From Nocardioides sp. URHA0020 (GTDB lineage: Bacteria > Actinomycetota > Actinomycetes > Propionibacteriales > Nocardioidaceae), in assembly GCF_000620705.1 (NCBI RefSeq), contig NZ_KK211167.1, forward strand, positions 186,001 to 250,000: DNA of 64,000 nucleotides. The letters run 5' to 3'. Within the stretch, counting starts at the first letter, position 1. Each line of letters begins with the position of its first letter. This document shows positions 35,100-43,385 of the stretch, one piece after another. The translations under genes and the position numbers were made by a program. The notes under the pieces are model-generated. The model was not told the DNA's origin. It saw only the letters and a program-made list of their open reading frames with translations, and did not search any database.

Positions 35100-35390
35100 A
35101 TGCGTGCCTACGAAGTGATGGTCATCCTTGACCCGAGCATCGAAGAGCGGACCGTCGAAGGTTCGCTCGACAAGTACCTCAACGTCATCCGCAAGGACGG
35201 CGGCTCCGTGGAGTCCGTCGACGTGTGGGGACGCCGCCGGCTGGCCTACGAGGTCAAGAAGAACGCCGAGGGCATCTACGCCGTCATCACGTTGAACGCC
35301 GAGCCGGCCACGGTCAAGGAGTTCGACCGTCAGCTCACCCTCAACGAGTCGATCCTCCGCACGAAGGTCATGCGTCCCGACGCTCACTGA
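35100..35390 (+). CDS. rpsF: 30S ribosomal protein bS6
   Basis: 96 residues from ATG 35100, full length. [12 protein letters not shown] at the start, [13 protein letters not shown] in the centre and [16 protein letters not shown] at the end are hallmark bS6 segments. It binds the 16S platform as a dimer with bS18, encoded two genes on. AGGAGG (35083-35088) lies eleven bases upstream and is paired in the leader structure. The frame is open further upstream, but homologues begin here. Confidence 0.97.
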   Translation: MRAYEVMVILDPSIEERTVEGSLDKYLNVIRKDGGSVESVDVWGRRRLAYEVKKNAEGIYAVITLNAEPATVKEFDRQLTLNESILRTKVMRPDAH

Positions 35391-35508
35391 TCCTTCCCGG
35401 CCACGGGCACTGCCTGTGGACGACCACTTCCCAGTGTCGGCGCCAGCGGCGACGATGTGCGGACGTGGTCGGACGACTCTGATCAACACCTTCGCTTAGG
35501 GAGCATCC
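35391..35508 (+). other. rpsF-ssb spacer with a DnaA-box-like 9-mer
   Basis: 118 bases without a gene inside the operon. TGTGGACGA (35415-35423) is one base from the actinobacterial DnaA box read on the minus strand (TTGTCCACA). The surrounding 14-mer TGCCTGTGGACGAC (35411-35424) recurs at 38311-38324 before dnaB. GTGGTCGGACGAC (35465 region) also partly repeats GGACGACCAC (35418 region) in inverted form. Confidence 0.45.
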
Positions 35509-36078
35509 ATGGCAGGCGAGACCGTCATCACGGTGGTCGGCAACCTCGTCGACGACCCGGAGCTGCGCTTCACCCCCTCGGGTGCGGCCGTGGCGAACTT
35601 CCGGATCGCATCGACGCCGCGCACCTTCGACCGGCAGACCAACGAGTGGAAGGACGGCGACGCGCTGTTCCTCTCCTGCTCGGTGTGGCGTCAGGCCGCG
35701 GAGAACGTCGCCGAGTCCCTGCAACGCGGCATGCGTGTCGTCGTGCAGGGTCGCCTGAAGCAGCGCTCGTACGAGACCCGCGAGGGCGAGAAGCGCACCG
35801 TCGTGGAGCTCGAGGTCGACGAGGTCGGTCCGTCGCTGGCGTTCGCCACCGCCAAGGTCACCCGGGCCTCGCGCTCGGGCGGCGGCGGTGGCTACTCCGG
35901 TGGTGGCCAGGGAGGACAGGGTGGCGGTCAGTCCCGTCCCCAGCAGTCCTCCGGCGGCAACGACCCGTGGGCGACCCCCGCTCCGTCCCAGGGTGGCCAG
36001 GGCGGTGGCGGCCAGTCCGCCCCCGCAGGCGACCCGTGGGGCGCTCCCGGCGCAGGTTCTGACGAACCACCGTTCTGA
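35509..36078 (+). CDS. ssb: Single-stranded DNA-binding protein
   Basis: 189 residues. The OB fold covers about 1-115 ([63 protein letters not shown]). A Gly/Gln/Ser-rich linker follows and the acidic tip reads DEPPF, the contact point for replication and repair partners. It forms tetramers on ssDNA. GGGAG precedes ATG 35509. This copy in the rpsF operon is normally the essential SSB; a second paralogue elsewhere is common in Actinobacteria. Confidence 0.96.
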   Translation: MAGETVITVVGNLVDDPELRFTPSGAAVANFRIASTPRTFDRQTNEWKDGDALFLSCSVWRQAAENVAESLQRGMRVVVQGRLKQRSYETREGEKRTVVELEVDEVGPSLAFATAKVTRASRSGGGGGYSGGGQGGQGGGQSRPQQSSGGNDPWATPAPSQGGQGGGGQSAPAGDPWGAPGAGSDEPPF

Positions 36079-36139
36079 TCCATCCGTTCACCCTCAACCA
36101 TTCCGGCTCCGGCCGGGCTTCTAGAAAGGGAGCACCACA

Positions 36140-36376
36140 ATGGCCAAGGCAGTGATTCGCAAGCCCAAGAAGAAGGTTTGCCAGTTCTGCAAGGAGAAGG
36201 CGACCGGCGTCGACTACAAGGACGCCACGCTCCTCCGCAAGTTCATCTCCGACCGCGGCAAGATCCGCGCGCGTCGGGTCACCGGCAACTGCGTCCAGCA
36301 CCAGCGGGACGTCGCGATCGCGGTCAAGAACGCCCGCGAGGTCGCACTGCTGCCCTACACGTCCACCGGTCGCTGA
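36140..36376 (+). CDS. rpsR: 30S ribosomal protein bS18, zinc-binding form
   Basis: 78 residues. VCQFCKEK plus Cys further on (GNCVQHQRD) mark the C+ zinc-binding paralogue; the core reads [15 protein letters not shown] and RARRVTG. It pairs with bS6 in the 30S platform. AAAGGGAG precedes ATG 36140. In zinc-poor conditions many Actinobacteria use a Cys-lacking paralogue encoded elsewhere, so zinc repression of the other copy may apply. Confidence 0.96.
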   Translation: MAKAVIRKPKKKVCQFCKEKATGVDYKDATLLRKFISDRGKIRARRVTGNCVQHQRDVAIAVKNAREVALLPYTSTGR

Positions 36377-36390
36377 AGGGAGCTGACGAC

Positions 36391-36837
36391 ATGAAGCTCA
36401 TCCTGACCCAGGAAGTCACCGGTCTCGGTGCCCCCGGCGACGTCGTCGAGGTGAAGGACGGCTACGGCCGCAACTACCTCGTCCCCCGCGGCCTCGCGCT
36501 GCGGTGGACGCGCGGTGGCGAGAAGCAGATCGAGTCGATCAAGGCTGCTCGCTCCTCGCGTGCCGTCCGCGACCTCGGCCACGCCGAGGAGATCAAGACC
36601 AAGCTCGAGGCCGAGTCGGTCAGCGTGAAGGTGCGCGCCGGTGCCGGTGGTCGTCTGTTCGGGGCGGTGACCGTGGGCGAGATCGCCGACGCGCTGTCCG
36701 AGACGTCCGGCGAGAAGGTCGACAAGCGCACGATCGTGGTGACCAACCCGATCAAGGCGCTGGGCAACCACGAGGTGGCCGTGAAGCTGCACGATGGCGT
36801 CTCCGCCACCGTCGCGCTGAACGTCATCCCTGCCTGA
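36391..36837 (+). CDS. rplI: 50S ribosomal protein bL9
   Basis: 148 residues from ATG 36391. [30 protein letters not shown] is the bL9 N-terminal domain (shown here as [13 protein letters not shown] and [14 protein letters not shown]), then a long central helix and a C-terminal domain with [24 protein letters not shown] lies upstream of the ATG, 14 bases after rpsR. A strong hairpin follows the stop, so this is the end of the operon. Confidence 0.96.
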   Translation: MKLILTQEVTGLGAPGDVVEVKDGYGRNYLVPRGLALRWTRGGEKQIESIKAARSSRAVRDLGHAEEIKTKLEAESVSVKVRAGAGGRLFGAVTVGEIADALSETSGEKVDKRTIVVTNPIKALGNHEVAVKLHDGVSATVALNVIPA

Positions 36838-36851
36838 CCCCGTCAGTCGCC

Positions 36852-36889
36852 CCAGGGGCCGTTCCTCCTTCGGGAGGGGCGGCCCCTGG
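36852..36889 (+). terminator. Terminator hairpin after rplI
   Basis: CCAGGGGCC (36852-36860) pairs with GGCCCCTGG (36881-36889); an inner CTCCttcgGGAG closes the loop with a TTCG tetraloop. It stands 15 bases after the rplI stop and 18 bases before the convergent MATE gene stop, so it may serve both. No T-tract follows, usual in this GC range. Confidence 0.75.
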
Positions 36890-36906
36890 TGCGTTGCTCG
36901 ACGACG

Positions 36907-38262
36907 TCAGGCGCCCGCGCCGGTCACCAGCCACGCATCGCTCCGGGCGCGCCGCACCAGCACCACCAGCCGGGCGCCCATGAAGACCGAGCAGAACGCC
37001 ACCCAGATGGCGACCAGGCCGGCGGAGGTCGCGGCCAGCAGCAGGGCCACCGGGGCGTAGACGGCCAGCGTGACCAGGCCGGCCCGGGCCAGGTAGCGGC
37101 CGTCGCCGGCGCCGATCAGCACGCCGTCGAGCACGAACACCACCCCGGCCACCGGCTGGCCGATCGCCGCCACGACCAGGACCGGCACGAGCAGGTCGGT
37201 GACCGCGTCGTCACCGGTGAAGAGGTGCCCGACCCACGGGCTGACCCCGGCCAGCAGGAGCCCGGTGACGACGCCGCTCACCGCGCCCCACCACACCATC
37301 CGTCGGGTCATCTCCCGGGCGCCGGCCACGTCGCCCGCGCCGAGCAGCCGACCGGTGAGCGCCTGCGCGGCGATCGCGATGGAGTCGAGGGTGAACGCGA
37401 GGAACGTCCACAGCGTCATCGCGAGCTGGTGGGTGGCCAGGTCCACCTCCTGGTCGCGGGCGCTGACGGCGGCCAGCGTCACGACGTACGTCGTGATCAC
37501 GATCGCGGCCCGCAGGGTCAGGGTGCGCACGACGAGGGGGACGCCGGCCCGCCCCGCGGCGCGGATGCCGGGCAGGTCCGGGCGCAGCGGGGCACCGGTG
37601 CGACGCGCGGCCCGCACCACCACGAGCACGAAGACGCCGGCGCTGGCGACCTGGGCGACCACGGAGCCGAGCGCGGAGCCGGCGATGCCGAGCCCGAGCG
37701 GGTAGACCAGCAGCAGGTTGAGCACGACGTTGAGCGCGTTGCCGGCCACCGCGACCACCAGCGGCGTCCGCGTGTCCTGGAGCCCGCGCAGCACGCCGGT
37801 CGCGGCGAGCATCAGCAGGAGGGGGACGGTGCCGAGGAACGCGACCCGCAGGTACGTCGTCGCCGAGTCGCTCACGGCGGCTCCGGCCCCGAAGGCGTCG
37901 ACCAGCCGGTCTGTCGACGCCACCCCCAGGACGGTCACGACCGAGCCGATGCCCAGGGCCAGCCAGAGCCCGTCGACGCCCTGGGCGACGGCGCCGCGCA
38001 GGTCGCCGGCGCCGAGGTGGCGCGCGACGCTCCCGGTGGTGCCGTAGGCCAGGAAGACGCACAGCCCGATCACGGTCTGGAGCACCGCCGCCGCGATGCC
38101 GAGGCCGGCGAGCTCCGCAGAACCGAGGTGTCCCACGATGGCGGCGTCGGAGAGCAGGAAGAGCGGTTCGGCGACCAGGGCGAGGAACGCGGGGACCGCC
38201 AGCCGGAGGATCTCGCGGTCGCGCGACGCTGGCACGGCGGGCTCCGGTCGGGGTGTAGTCAT
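36907..38262 (-). CDS. MATE family efflux transporter (DinF-like)
   Basis: 451 residues with about 12 hydrophobic segments. REILRLAVPAFLALVAEPLFLLSDAAIVGHLG (two adjacent blocks, REILRLAVPAFLALVAEP and LFLLSDAAIVGHLG) is the MATE N-terminal signature, and the second half repeats the fold. These are cation-coupled drug or metabolite exporters. The gene lies between rplI and dnaB in Streptomyces too, from memory. Substrate unknown. Confidence 0.9.
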   Translation of the reverse strand: MTTPRPEPAVPASRDREILRLAVPAFLALVAEPLFLLSDAAIVGHLGSAELAGLGIAAAVLQTVIGLCVFLAYGTTGSVARHLGAGDLRGAVAQGVDGLWLALGIGSVVTVLGVASTDRLVDAFGAGAAVSDSATTYLRVAFLGTVPLLLMLAATGVLRGLQDTRTPLVVAVAGNALNVVLNLLLVYPLGLGIAGSALGSVVAQVASAGVFVLVVVRAARRTGAPLRPDLPGIRAAGRAGVPLVVRTLTLRAAIVITTYVVTLAAVSARDQEVDLATHQLAMTLWTFLAFTLDSIAIAAQALTGRLLGAGDVAGAREMTRRMVWWGAVSGVVTGLLLAGVSPWVGHLFTGDDAVTDLLVPVLVVAAIGQPVAGVVFVLDGVLIGAGDGRYLARAGLVTLAVYAPVALLLAATSAGLVAIWVAFCSVFMGARLVVLVRRARSDAWLVTGAGA

Positions 38263-38763
38263 GGTCAGGGGCAGGGTGCGGCGATGGGGCTGACAGGACT
38301 AGTCCGTCCGTGCCTGTGGACGACACCGGTCGTTCTGTGGGTAACCCCGGAGGCGAGTGGGATGTCGACAAAGCCCTAGGGCGACGGCTAGATGACCCGC
38401 AGGTGAACGATATCCGGTGCCAAGAGTTTTTGGATCCACAGGTGTGAGCGAGCGTTTACGCAGGTCAGAGGGCCTGTTCGCGCCGCCACCCGGGTTTTCT
38501 CCACAGCGTCCTCCCCACGCTGTGCACACGCAGGGAGGCGTCCTCCACGTGGATCACCGGGTTATCCACAGGTGCCTGTGCACAACGGGCTTTCATCCCG
38601 GGCGGCCACCCGCGTACGGTCGCGAGGTCAGCCGCCGCCCCTCCCGTCGGGAGGGAGGTCCGGGCGGCGGTCTCGGCGCTCTGTCGGCGGTCGTCGCTAG
38701 CGTCCGCAGGGACGTGACGGGTCCCGGCGGCGGGCCGATGCCGCAGGGCGAGGAGGGGGAACG
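38263..38763. other. 501-base gene-free stretch with DnaA-box-like cluster before dnaB
   Basis: No credible gene. Nine-base DnaA-box-like sites: TGTGGACGA (38315-38323), TGTGGGTAA (38336-38344), GGATCCACA (38432-38440, two mismatches), TTCTCCACA (38497-38505), TGTGCACAC (38521-38529), TTATCCACA (38562-38570, exact), TGTGCACAA (38577-38585, exact for TTGTNCACA on the minus strand). Both orientations occur. The last pair face each other six bases apart. The stretch has an A/T-richer patch around 38408-38440 (GATATC, GAGTTTTTGGATCC). The last 130 bases before dnaB are GC-rich and hold no clear motif besides the ribosome binding site. Confidence 0.65.
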
Positions 38764-40182
38764 GTGAGTCTCACCGAGCAGGACTCTCGGGGGATCCCCG
38801 AGCCGCCGATGGACGACTGGGGCGACGGGCCGGCGTCGTACGCTCCAGGCGAGCGGCCCTCCCGGCCCGGCGACCGCACGCCGCCCCAGGACATGGCCGC
38901 CGAGCAGTCCGTGCTCGGCTCGATGCTGATCTCCAAGGACGCGATCGCCGACGTCACCGAGGTGATCCGCGGCGTCGACTTCTACCGGCCCTCGCACGAG
39001 ACCATCCACGACGCGATCATCGACCTGTACGGCCGCGGCGAGCCGGTCGACATGGTCACCGTCGCCGCCGAGCTCCAGCGCCGGGGCGAGCTGCAGCGGA
39101 TCGGCGGCGCGCCGTACCTGCACACGCTCTCGGCGAACGTCCCGATCGCGGCCAACGCCGGCTACTACGCCGAGATCGTGCGCGAGAAGGCGATGCTGCG
39201 CCGGCTCGTCGACGCGGGCACCAAGATCGTCCAGATCGGCTACGCCGGCGAGGGCCAGGTCGACGACATCGTCGACCAGGCGCAGGCCGAGGTCTACAAG
39301 ATCACCGACAAGCGCGCGACCGAGGACTTCGCGCCGCTCAGCGACATCATGGACGGCGTCCTCGACGAGATCGAGGCCATCTCCAACCGCGAGGCCGGCC
39401 TGTACGGCGTCCCCACCGGCTTCGCCGACCTCGACGACCTCACCAACGGTCTGCACTCCGGTCAGATGATCATCGTCGCGGCGCGTCCCGCCATGGGCAA
39501 GTCGACCCTGGCGCTGGACCTGTGCCGCGCGGCGTCCATCCACAACAACCTGACCAGCGTCTTCTTCAGCCTCGAGATGACGCGCTCCGAGATCACCATG
39601 CGGCTGCTGTCGGCCGAGGCGAAGGTGCCGCTCAACCACATCCGCAACGGCAACATGAACGACGACGACTGGGCCAAGCTGGCCCGCAAGATGGGCGAGG
39701 TGTCCTCGGCGCCGATGTTCATCGACGACTCGCCGAACATGACGATGATGGAGATCCGCGCCAAGGCCCGCCGCCTCAAGCAGCGCCACGACCTCAAGCT
39801 GATCGTGATCGACTACATGCAGCTGATGAGCTCGGGCAAGAAGGTCGAGTCCCGTCAGCTCGAGGTCTCGGAGTTCTCGCGGCAGATCAAGCTGCTGGCC
39901 AAGGAGCTCGAGCTCCCGATCATCGCGCTCTCCCAGCTCAACCGTGGTCCCGAGCAGCGCGGCGACAAGCGCCCGATGATGAGCGACCTGCGTGAGTCCG
40001 GCTCGCTGGAGCAGGACGCCGACATGGTGATCCTGCTGCACCGTGACGACGTCTACGAGAAGGAGTCGACCCGCCCCGGCGAGGCCGACCTGATCGTGGC
40101 GAAGCACCGCAACGGTCCGACGCGGGACATCACGGTCGCCTTCCAGGGCCACTACTCGCGCTTCGTCGACATGGCCCACTGA
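38764..40182 (+). CDS. dnaB: Replicative DNA helicase DnaB
   Basis: 472 residues. The N-terminal domain begins at TPPQDMAAEQSVLGSMLIS; the RecA-like domain has ARPAMGKSTLALD (Walker A, about 240-252), FFSLEMTRSEITMRLLS, LKLIVIDYMQLM (Walker B) and IALSQLNRGPEQRGDKRP with HRDDVYEKES near the end. The hexamer unwinds DNA at the fork. No intein interrupts it, unlike some mycobacterial DnaB. GTG 38764 is preceded by GAGGAGGGGG. It has its own upstream region with DnaA-box-like sites. Confidence 0.96.
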   Translation: MSLTEQDSRGIPEPPMDDWGDGPASYAPGERPSRPGDRTPPQDMAAEQSVLGSMLISKDAIADVTEVIRGVDFYRPSHETIHDAIIDLYGRGEPVDMVTVAAELQRRGELQRIGGAPYLHTLSANVPIAANAGYYAEIVREKAMLRRLVDAGTKIVQIGYAGEGQVDDIVDQAQAEVYKITDKRATEDFAPLSDIMDGVLDEIEAISNREAGLYGVPTGFADLDDLTNGLHSGQMIIVAARPAMGKSTLALDLCRAASIHNNLTSVFFSLEMTRSEITMRLLSAEAKVPLNHIRNGNMNDDDWAKLARKMGEVSSAPMFIDDSPNMTMMEIRAKARRLKQRHDLKLIVIDYMQLMSSGKKVESRQLEVSEFSRQIKLLAKELELPIIALSQLNRGPEQRGDKRPMMSDLRESGSLEQDADMVILLHRDDVYEKESTRPGEADLIVAKHRNGPTRDITVAFQGHYSRFVDMAH

Positions 40183-40222
40183 GGGGCACTCGCGGCGGCG
40201 GCCGATGCGCGATCATCGACGC

Positions 40223-40618
40223 ATGGGTGTCGAGCTGATCCGTTCCGAAGCGCTGGCCGACACGGCGCCGTACGCCTATGCCGCCGTGGTGGCGCCGGGC
40301 AGCCTGGTCTTCACGGCGGGGGCCTGCCCGCTCGACGGCCACGGTGTCGTGGTGGCTCCCGGTGACGTGGCCGGGCAGGCGGCCCGCGTGATGGACAACC
40401 TGGTCCTCGCCCTGGCGGCCGCCGGGTGCGGACTCGGCGACGTCGCCACGTCCACGGTGTACGTCGCCTCCGCCGACCGGGCGGACCTGGTCGCGGCGTG
40501 GCAGGTCGTGCGGGCCGCCTTCGGCGACCACGACGCACCGAGCACCCTGCTCGGGGTCGCGGTGCTCGGCTACCCCGACCAGCTGGTCGAGGTCGAGGCG
40601 GTCGCCGTCCGGCCCTGA
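40223..40618 (+). CDS. RidA/YjgF-family protein lacking the key arginine
   Basis: 131 residues from ATG 40223 (GATCAT six bases upstream; an earlier in-frame ATG at 40205 is less likely). The fold is seen in AVVAPGSLVFTAGACPLD, QAARVMDNLVLALAAAGCGLGDV and the YPDQLVEVEAVAV end. RidA deaminates reactive enamines and imines using an arginine in the PARSxV stretch; here that stretch reads APSTLLGVAVL, so the arginine appears missing. The glutamate of the EVEAVAV strand is kept. It is probably a Rid subfamily member with another role. Confidence 0.8.
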   Translation: MGVELIRSEALADTAPYAYAAVVAPGSLVFTAGACPLDGHGVVVAPGDVAGQAARVMDNLVLALAAAGCGLGDVATSTVYVASADRADLVAAWQVVRAAFGDHDAPSTLLGVAVLGYPDQLVEVEAVAVRP

Positions 40619-40619
40619 C

Positions 40620-41231
40620 TCAGAGCCGCTCGCCGGCCTCGACCCGGGCCGGGATCGTGTTGCCGGCCGGGGCGAGGGGGCAGCGCCAGCGGTCGTCGTA
40701 GCGGCACGACGGGTGGTAGGCGAAGTTGAGGTCGAGCACCAGGTGCTCGTCGTCACCGCCCAGCCAGGAGCCCTTGGCGGTGTCGACCAGGTAGCGCCCG
40801 GCGCCGTACGACCCGTGGCCGGCGGTGCCGTCGCGCAGCGGGACGAAGATCCCGCCGCCGTACTGGTGCAGCCACCAGACGTCGAGGCTCCCACCGACGG
40901 GGTCCGGCAGCTCGACGCGCCCGATCCGGCGCAGGGTGACCGACCCGTCGTTGCCGCCGTCGACGTCGCGGTCCTCGGGCTCGGCCTGGAGCACCGCGAG
41001 CTCGAAGCGGAGCGCGGGGTCGTAGGGCCAGTACGAGATGCCCGACTCGAGCAGCTCGGCGGAGGCGGCGATCGGGCTCTGCGGGTGCGTCGCGAAGAGC
41101 TCGCCCCGGCCCTCGCGCCAGAGACGGTGGCCGTCGGCCGGGTCGCTCTCGGCACGCACGGCGGCGTACAGGCTGGCCACCCGCGTGCGCCAGTCGACGA
41201 GGGTGAGCGCGGAGTTCACGGGGGAGGGCAT
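40620..41231 (-). CDS. DUF1684 family protein
   Basis: 203 residues from ATG 41231; a TTG at 41243 would add four residues. The DUF1684 C-terminal hallmark is clear: YLVDTAKGSWLGGDDEHLVLDLNFAYHPSCRY followed by RWRCPLAPAGNTIPARVEAGER (quoted in pieces: LDLNFAYHPSCRYDDRW, CPLAPAGNTIPARVEAGE). Earlier segments include LWREGRGELFATHPQSPI and GRYLVDTAKG. The family is soluble and of unknown function. Convergent with the RidA-like gene, which ends two bases away. Confidence 0.82.
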   Translation of the reverse strand: MPSPVNSALTLVDWRTRVASLYAAVRAESDPADGHRLWREGRGELFATHPQSPIAASAELLESGISYWPYDPALRFELAVLQAEPEDRDVDGGNDGSVTLRRIGRVELPDPVGGSLDVWWLHQYGGGIFVPLRDGTAGHGSYGAGRYLVDTAKGSWLGGDDEHLVLDLNFAYHPSCRYDDRWRCPLAPAGNTIPARVEAGERL

Positions 41232-41255
41232 GGCCCCAGCCAACCACCGGGTCGG

Positions 41256-41906
41256 TCAGGGTCGGGGGGCGACTGACGACAGCCGGTCGCGGACGGCGCG
41301 CTTCGCCTGCTCGTAGACGCCGGGGCGGCCCAGGAGCGAGCGCAGGTTGGCCGAGTCCAGGTAGGCGTCCAGCTCGTAGGCCAGCTGGGTCGGATCGAGG
41401 TCGGCGACGACCTCGCCGACCTCCTGGGCACCGGCGATGGTCTCGGCGATCAGCCCGAGCCACTCCTCGTCGAGGGCGGCGAGAGCGTCACGGACCTCGC
41501 CGGGACGAGCGGCGTACTCGTGGGAGGCGCGCGCGAAGAAGCAGCCGCCGGGGAAGCGCCGGTCGCTGGAGTACTCCAGCCAGGCGTCCAGCAGCCGGCG
41601 GACGCGGGCGAGGCCGGGAGGCGTCTGCAGGGCCGGCTCGATCACGGTGTGCACGAAGATCGCGCGGGCGGCGCGGATGGTCGCGAGCTGCAGCCCCTCC
41701 TTGGTCCCGAAGTGCGCGATCAGGCCGCTCTTGCTGATCGCCAGGTCCGTGGCCAGCCGGCCGATCGAGAGCCCGTCGAGACCCTCGATGGAGGCGACGT
41801 CGACGGCGGCCGCGAGCACGGTGCGCCGGGTGCGGTCGCCGCGGCGTACGCGCCCGTCGGTCGCCGGCTGCCCGGTCGGCTCCTCCGTCAGTTGCTCGGT
41901 CATCAT
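41256..41906 (-). CDS. TetR family regulator
   Basis: 216 residues (ATG 41906, or 41903 if leaderless: TAGGCT at 41916-41911 is seven bases from the second ATG). The helix-turn-helix reads GLSIGRLATDLAISKSGLIAHFGTKEGL in pieces (LATDLAISKSGLIAHFGTKE). The C-terminal domain has GGCFFARASHEYAARPG, a segment found in TetR_C_33-type regulators. Divergent from the alpha/beta hydrolase gene with 87 bases between, the likely target. Confidence 0.86.
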   Translation of the reverse strand: MMTEQLTEEPTGQPATDGRVRRGDRTRRTVLAAAVDVASIEGLDGLSIGRLATDLAISKSGLIAHFGTKEGLQLATIRAARAIFVHTVIEPALQTPPGLARVRRLLDAWLEYSSDRRFPGGCFFARASHEYAARPGEVRDALAALDEEWLGLIAETIAGAQEVGEVVADLDPTQLAYELDAYLDSANLRSLLGRPGVYEQAKRAVRDRLSSVAPRP

Positions 41907-41993
41907 CGTCAGCCTACGGGCCGGAAAGGGATTGACATGGCGAACTAATAGTACGACCGTTCGATAGATAAGTCACCGTCCGAGAGGATCGCC
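41907..41993. promoter_or_regulatory. TetR/hydrolase divergent control region
   Basis: An AT-richer gap. TTGACA (41932-41937) and the stretch ACTAATAGTACGACC (41944-41958) followed by GTTCGATAG (41959-41967) lie towards the hydrolase gene. CGA-CCG-TTCG forms a weak inverted repeat typical in style of TetR operators. GAGAGGA precedes the hydrolase ATG. The exact operator is not certain. Confidence 0.4.
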
Positions 41994-42878
41994 ATGACCG
42001 ACACCTCCGCCCACCTGGCGGCGACCACCCGACGCCCCGGGGCGGCTACGGCGGTCATCGGCACCGCGCTGAACGCGACCGGGCGCGTCGCCCCCGCACT
42101 GGCCGGCCGGCTGGCCCTCGAGCTGTGGCGCCGGCCCGGCGGCCCGGCCGACGTGCGCCGCGACGAGCGCACCGTCCACGACGCCGCGCGCCGCAGCCGC
42201 GTCGGTGCCGACGGCGAGGTCGCCGCCTACGCCTGGGGCGACGGCTCCCGTCCGGTGCTGCTCGTCCACGGCTGGGGCGCCCGCGCGTCCCGGTTCGCCG
42301 ACCTGGTGACCGGCCTCCTCGCGGCCGGCCTCAGCCCGGTGGCGTACGACGGGTGGGGCCACGGCGACACCCCCGGCTCCGCGCGCACGATCCTCGAGCA
42401 CCGGCGGGTCATCGCTGAGCTCGAGCAGCTCCACGGACCGTTCGGGGGCGTCGTCGGGCACTCCTTCGGGGTGCCGGTCGCGCTGTACGCCGTCCGCGAC
42501 GGCCTGGCCGCCGACCGGGTCGTGACGATCAGCGGGATGAGCGACTTCGGCTACCTGGTCGAGACGTTCTGCGCCCGGCTCGGGCTGCGTCCACCGCTCG
42601 ACGACGAGCTGCGGCACGCGATCGAGCGGGCGTTCTTCGCGGGCGACACCGGCATCTGGGAGCGGTTCTCGGCCCAGCCGATGCCGGGATGCGAGGCACT
42701 CGTCGTCCACGACGCCGGCGACACCGTGGTCGACCCGGTGCAGGCCGAGCGCCTGGTGTCCGCCCTCGGTGCCACCGCCCGCCGGGTCGAGACCGGCGGG
42801 CTGGGGCACGGCCGGATCCTGCGCGACCCCACGGTCATCGCCACGACCGTGACGTTCCTCGGCAGCGGTCGGGCATGA
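41994..42878 (+). CDS. Alpha/beta hydrolase
   Basis: 294 residues. LLVHGWGARASRF (oxyanion HG block), VAYDGWGHGDTPG, the nucleophile elbow GHSFG, an acid in VVHDAGDTVV and a C-terminal catalytic His in GLGHGRILRD are in the right order. GAGAGGATC precedes ATG 41994. It overlaps the next GNAT gene (ATGA). The TetR gene is divergent, so expression is probably effector-controlled. Substrate unknown; ester or lactone hydrolysis is likely. Confidence 0.86.
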   Translation: MTDTSAHLAATTRRPGAATAVIGTALNATGRVAPALAGRLALELWRRPGGPADVRRDERTVHDAARRSRVGADGEVAAYAWGDGSRPVLLVHGWGARASRFADLVTGLLAAGLSPVAYDGWGHGDTPGSARTILEHRRVIAELEQLHGPFGGVVGHSFGVPVALYAVRDGLAADRVVTISGMSDFGYLVETFCARLGLRPPLDDELRHAIERAFFAGDTGIWERFSAQPMPGCEALVVHDAGDTVVDPVQAERLVSALGATARRVETGGLGHGRILRDPTVIATTVTFLGSGRA

Positions 42879-43372
42879 GCGCCCTGCGGATCCGCCCGGC
42901 CGGGGTGCAGGACCGGGAGCTCGTGGCGGGGCTGCTGCGCGAGCTGTCCCCCGACTCGGCCTACCTCCGCTTCCAGACCGGGATCGGGGTCGAGCCGGCG
43001 CCCGGCCTGGTGGCCGCCCTGATCCCCGACGGGCTGCGCGGCAGCGCCCTCCTGGGCCTCGTGGACGACCGTCTCGTGGCGCACGGCCTGTGGGTGCGGG
43101 TCGGAGCCTCGCCGGTCGCCGAGATCGGCATCGTGGTGGCCGATGCCCAGCAGGGGCAGGGGATCGGGACCCGGATCGCGAGCGCGCTGATCGCCGACCT
43201 GGCGGCTCGAGGCATCGACCGCGTGGAGGTCTTCGCCAGCGCGACCAACGTGGCGGTGACCCGGATGGTGGCCCGCCAGGCGCCCCACGCCGTGCGCGAC
43301 CGGGACGGCGCCACCGTCACCTACGCCTTCGCGACACCGCCTCGCCGGGTCGCCGTACGCACCGTGGCCTGA
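42875..43372 (+). CDS. GNAT family N-acetyltransferase
   Basis: 165 residues. ATG 42875 overlaps the hydrolase stop. IRPAGVQDRELVAGLLREL begins the fold, EIGIVVADAQQGQGIGTRIASALI holds the acetyl-CoA loop QQGQGIG, and VEVFASATNVAVTRMVARQ follows. Translational coupling to the hydrolase suggests a joint role. Substrate unknown. Confidence 0.82.
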   Translation: MSALRIRPAGVQDRELVAGLLRELSPDSAYLRFQTGIGVEPAPGLVAALIPDGLRGSALLGLVDDRLVAHGLWVRVGASPVAEIGIVVADAQQGQGIGTRIASALIADLAARGIDRVEVFASATNVAVTRMVARQAPHAVRDRDGATVTYAFATPPRRVAVRTVA

Positions 43373-43385
43373 CACCCTGGGGCCC

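Noticed and set aside
38263..38763. Possible chromosomal oriC
   Set aside because: DnaA-box-like sites cluster here, but dnaA, dnaN, rpmH and gyrB are absent from the window and oriC in Actinobacteria normally lies beside dnaA. I keep it as a regulatory or titration site only.
38764..40182. Intein in dnaB
   Set aside because: The protein is 472 residues with Walker A and B at normal distance and no splicing motifs.
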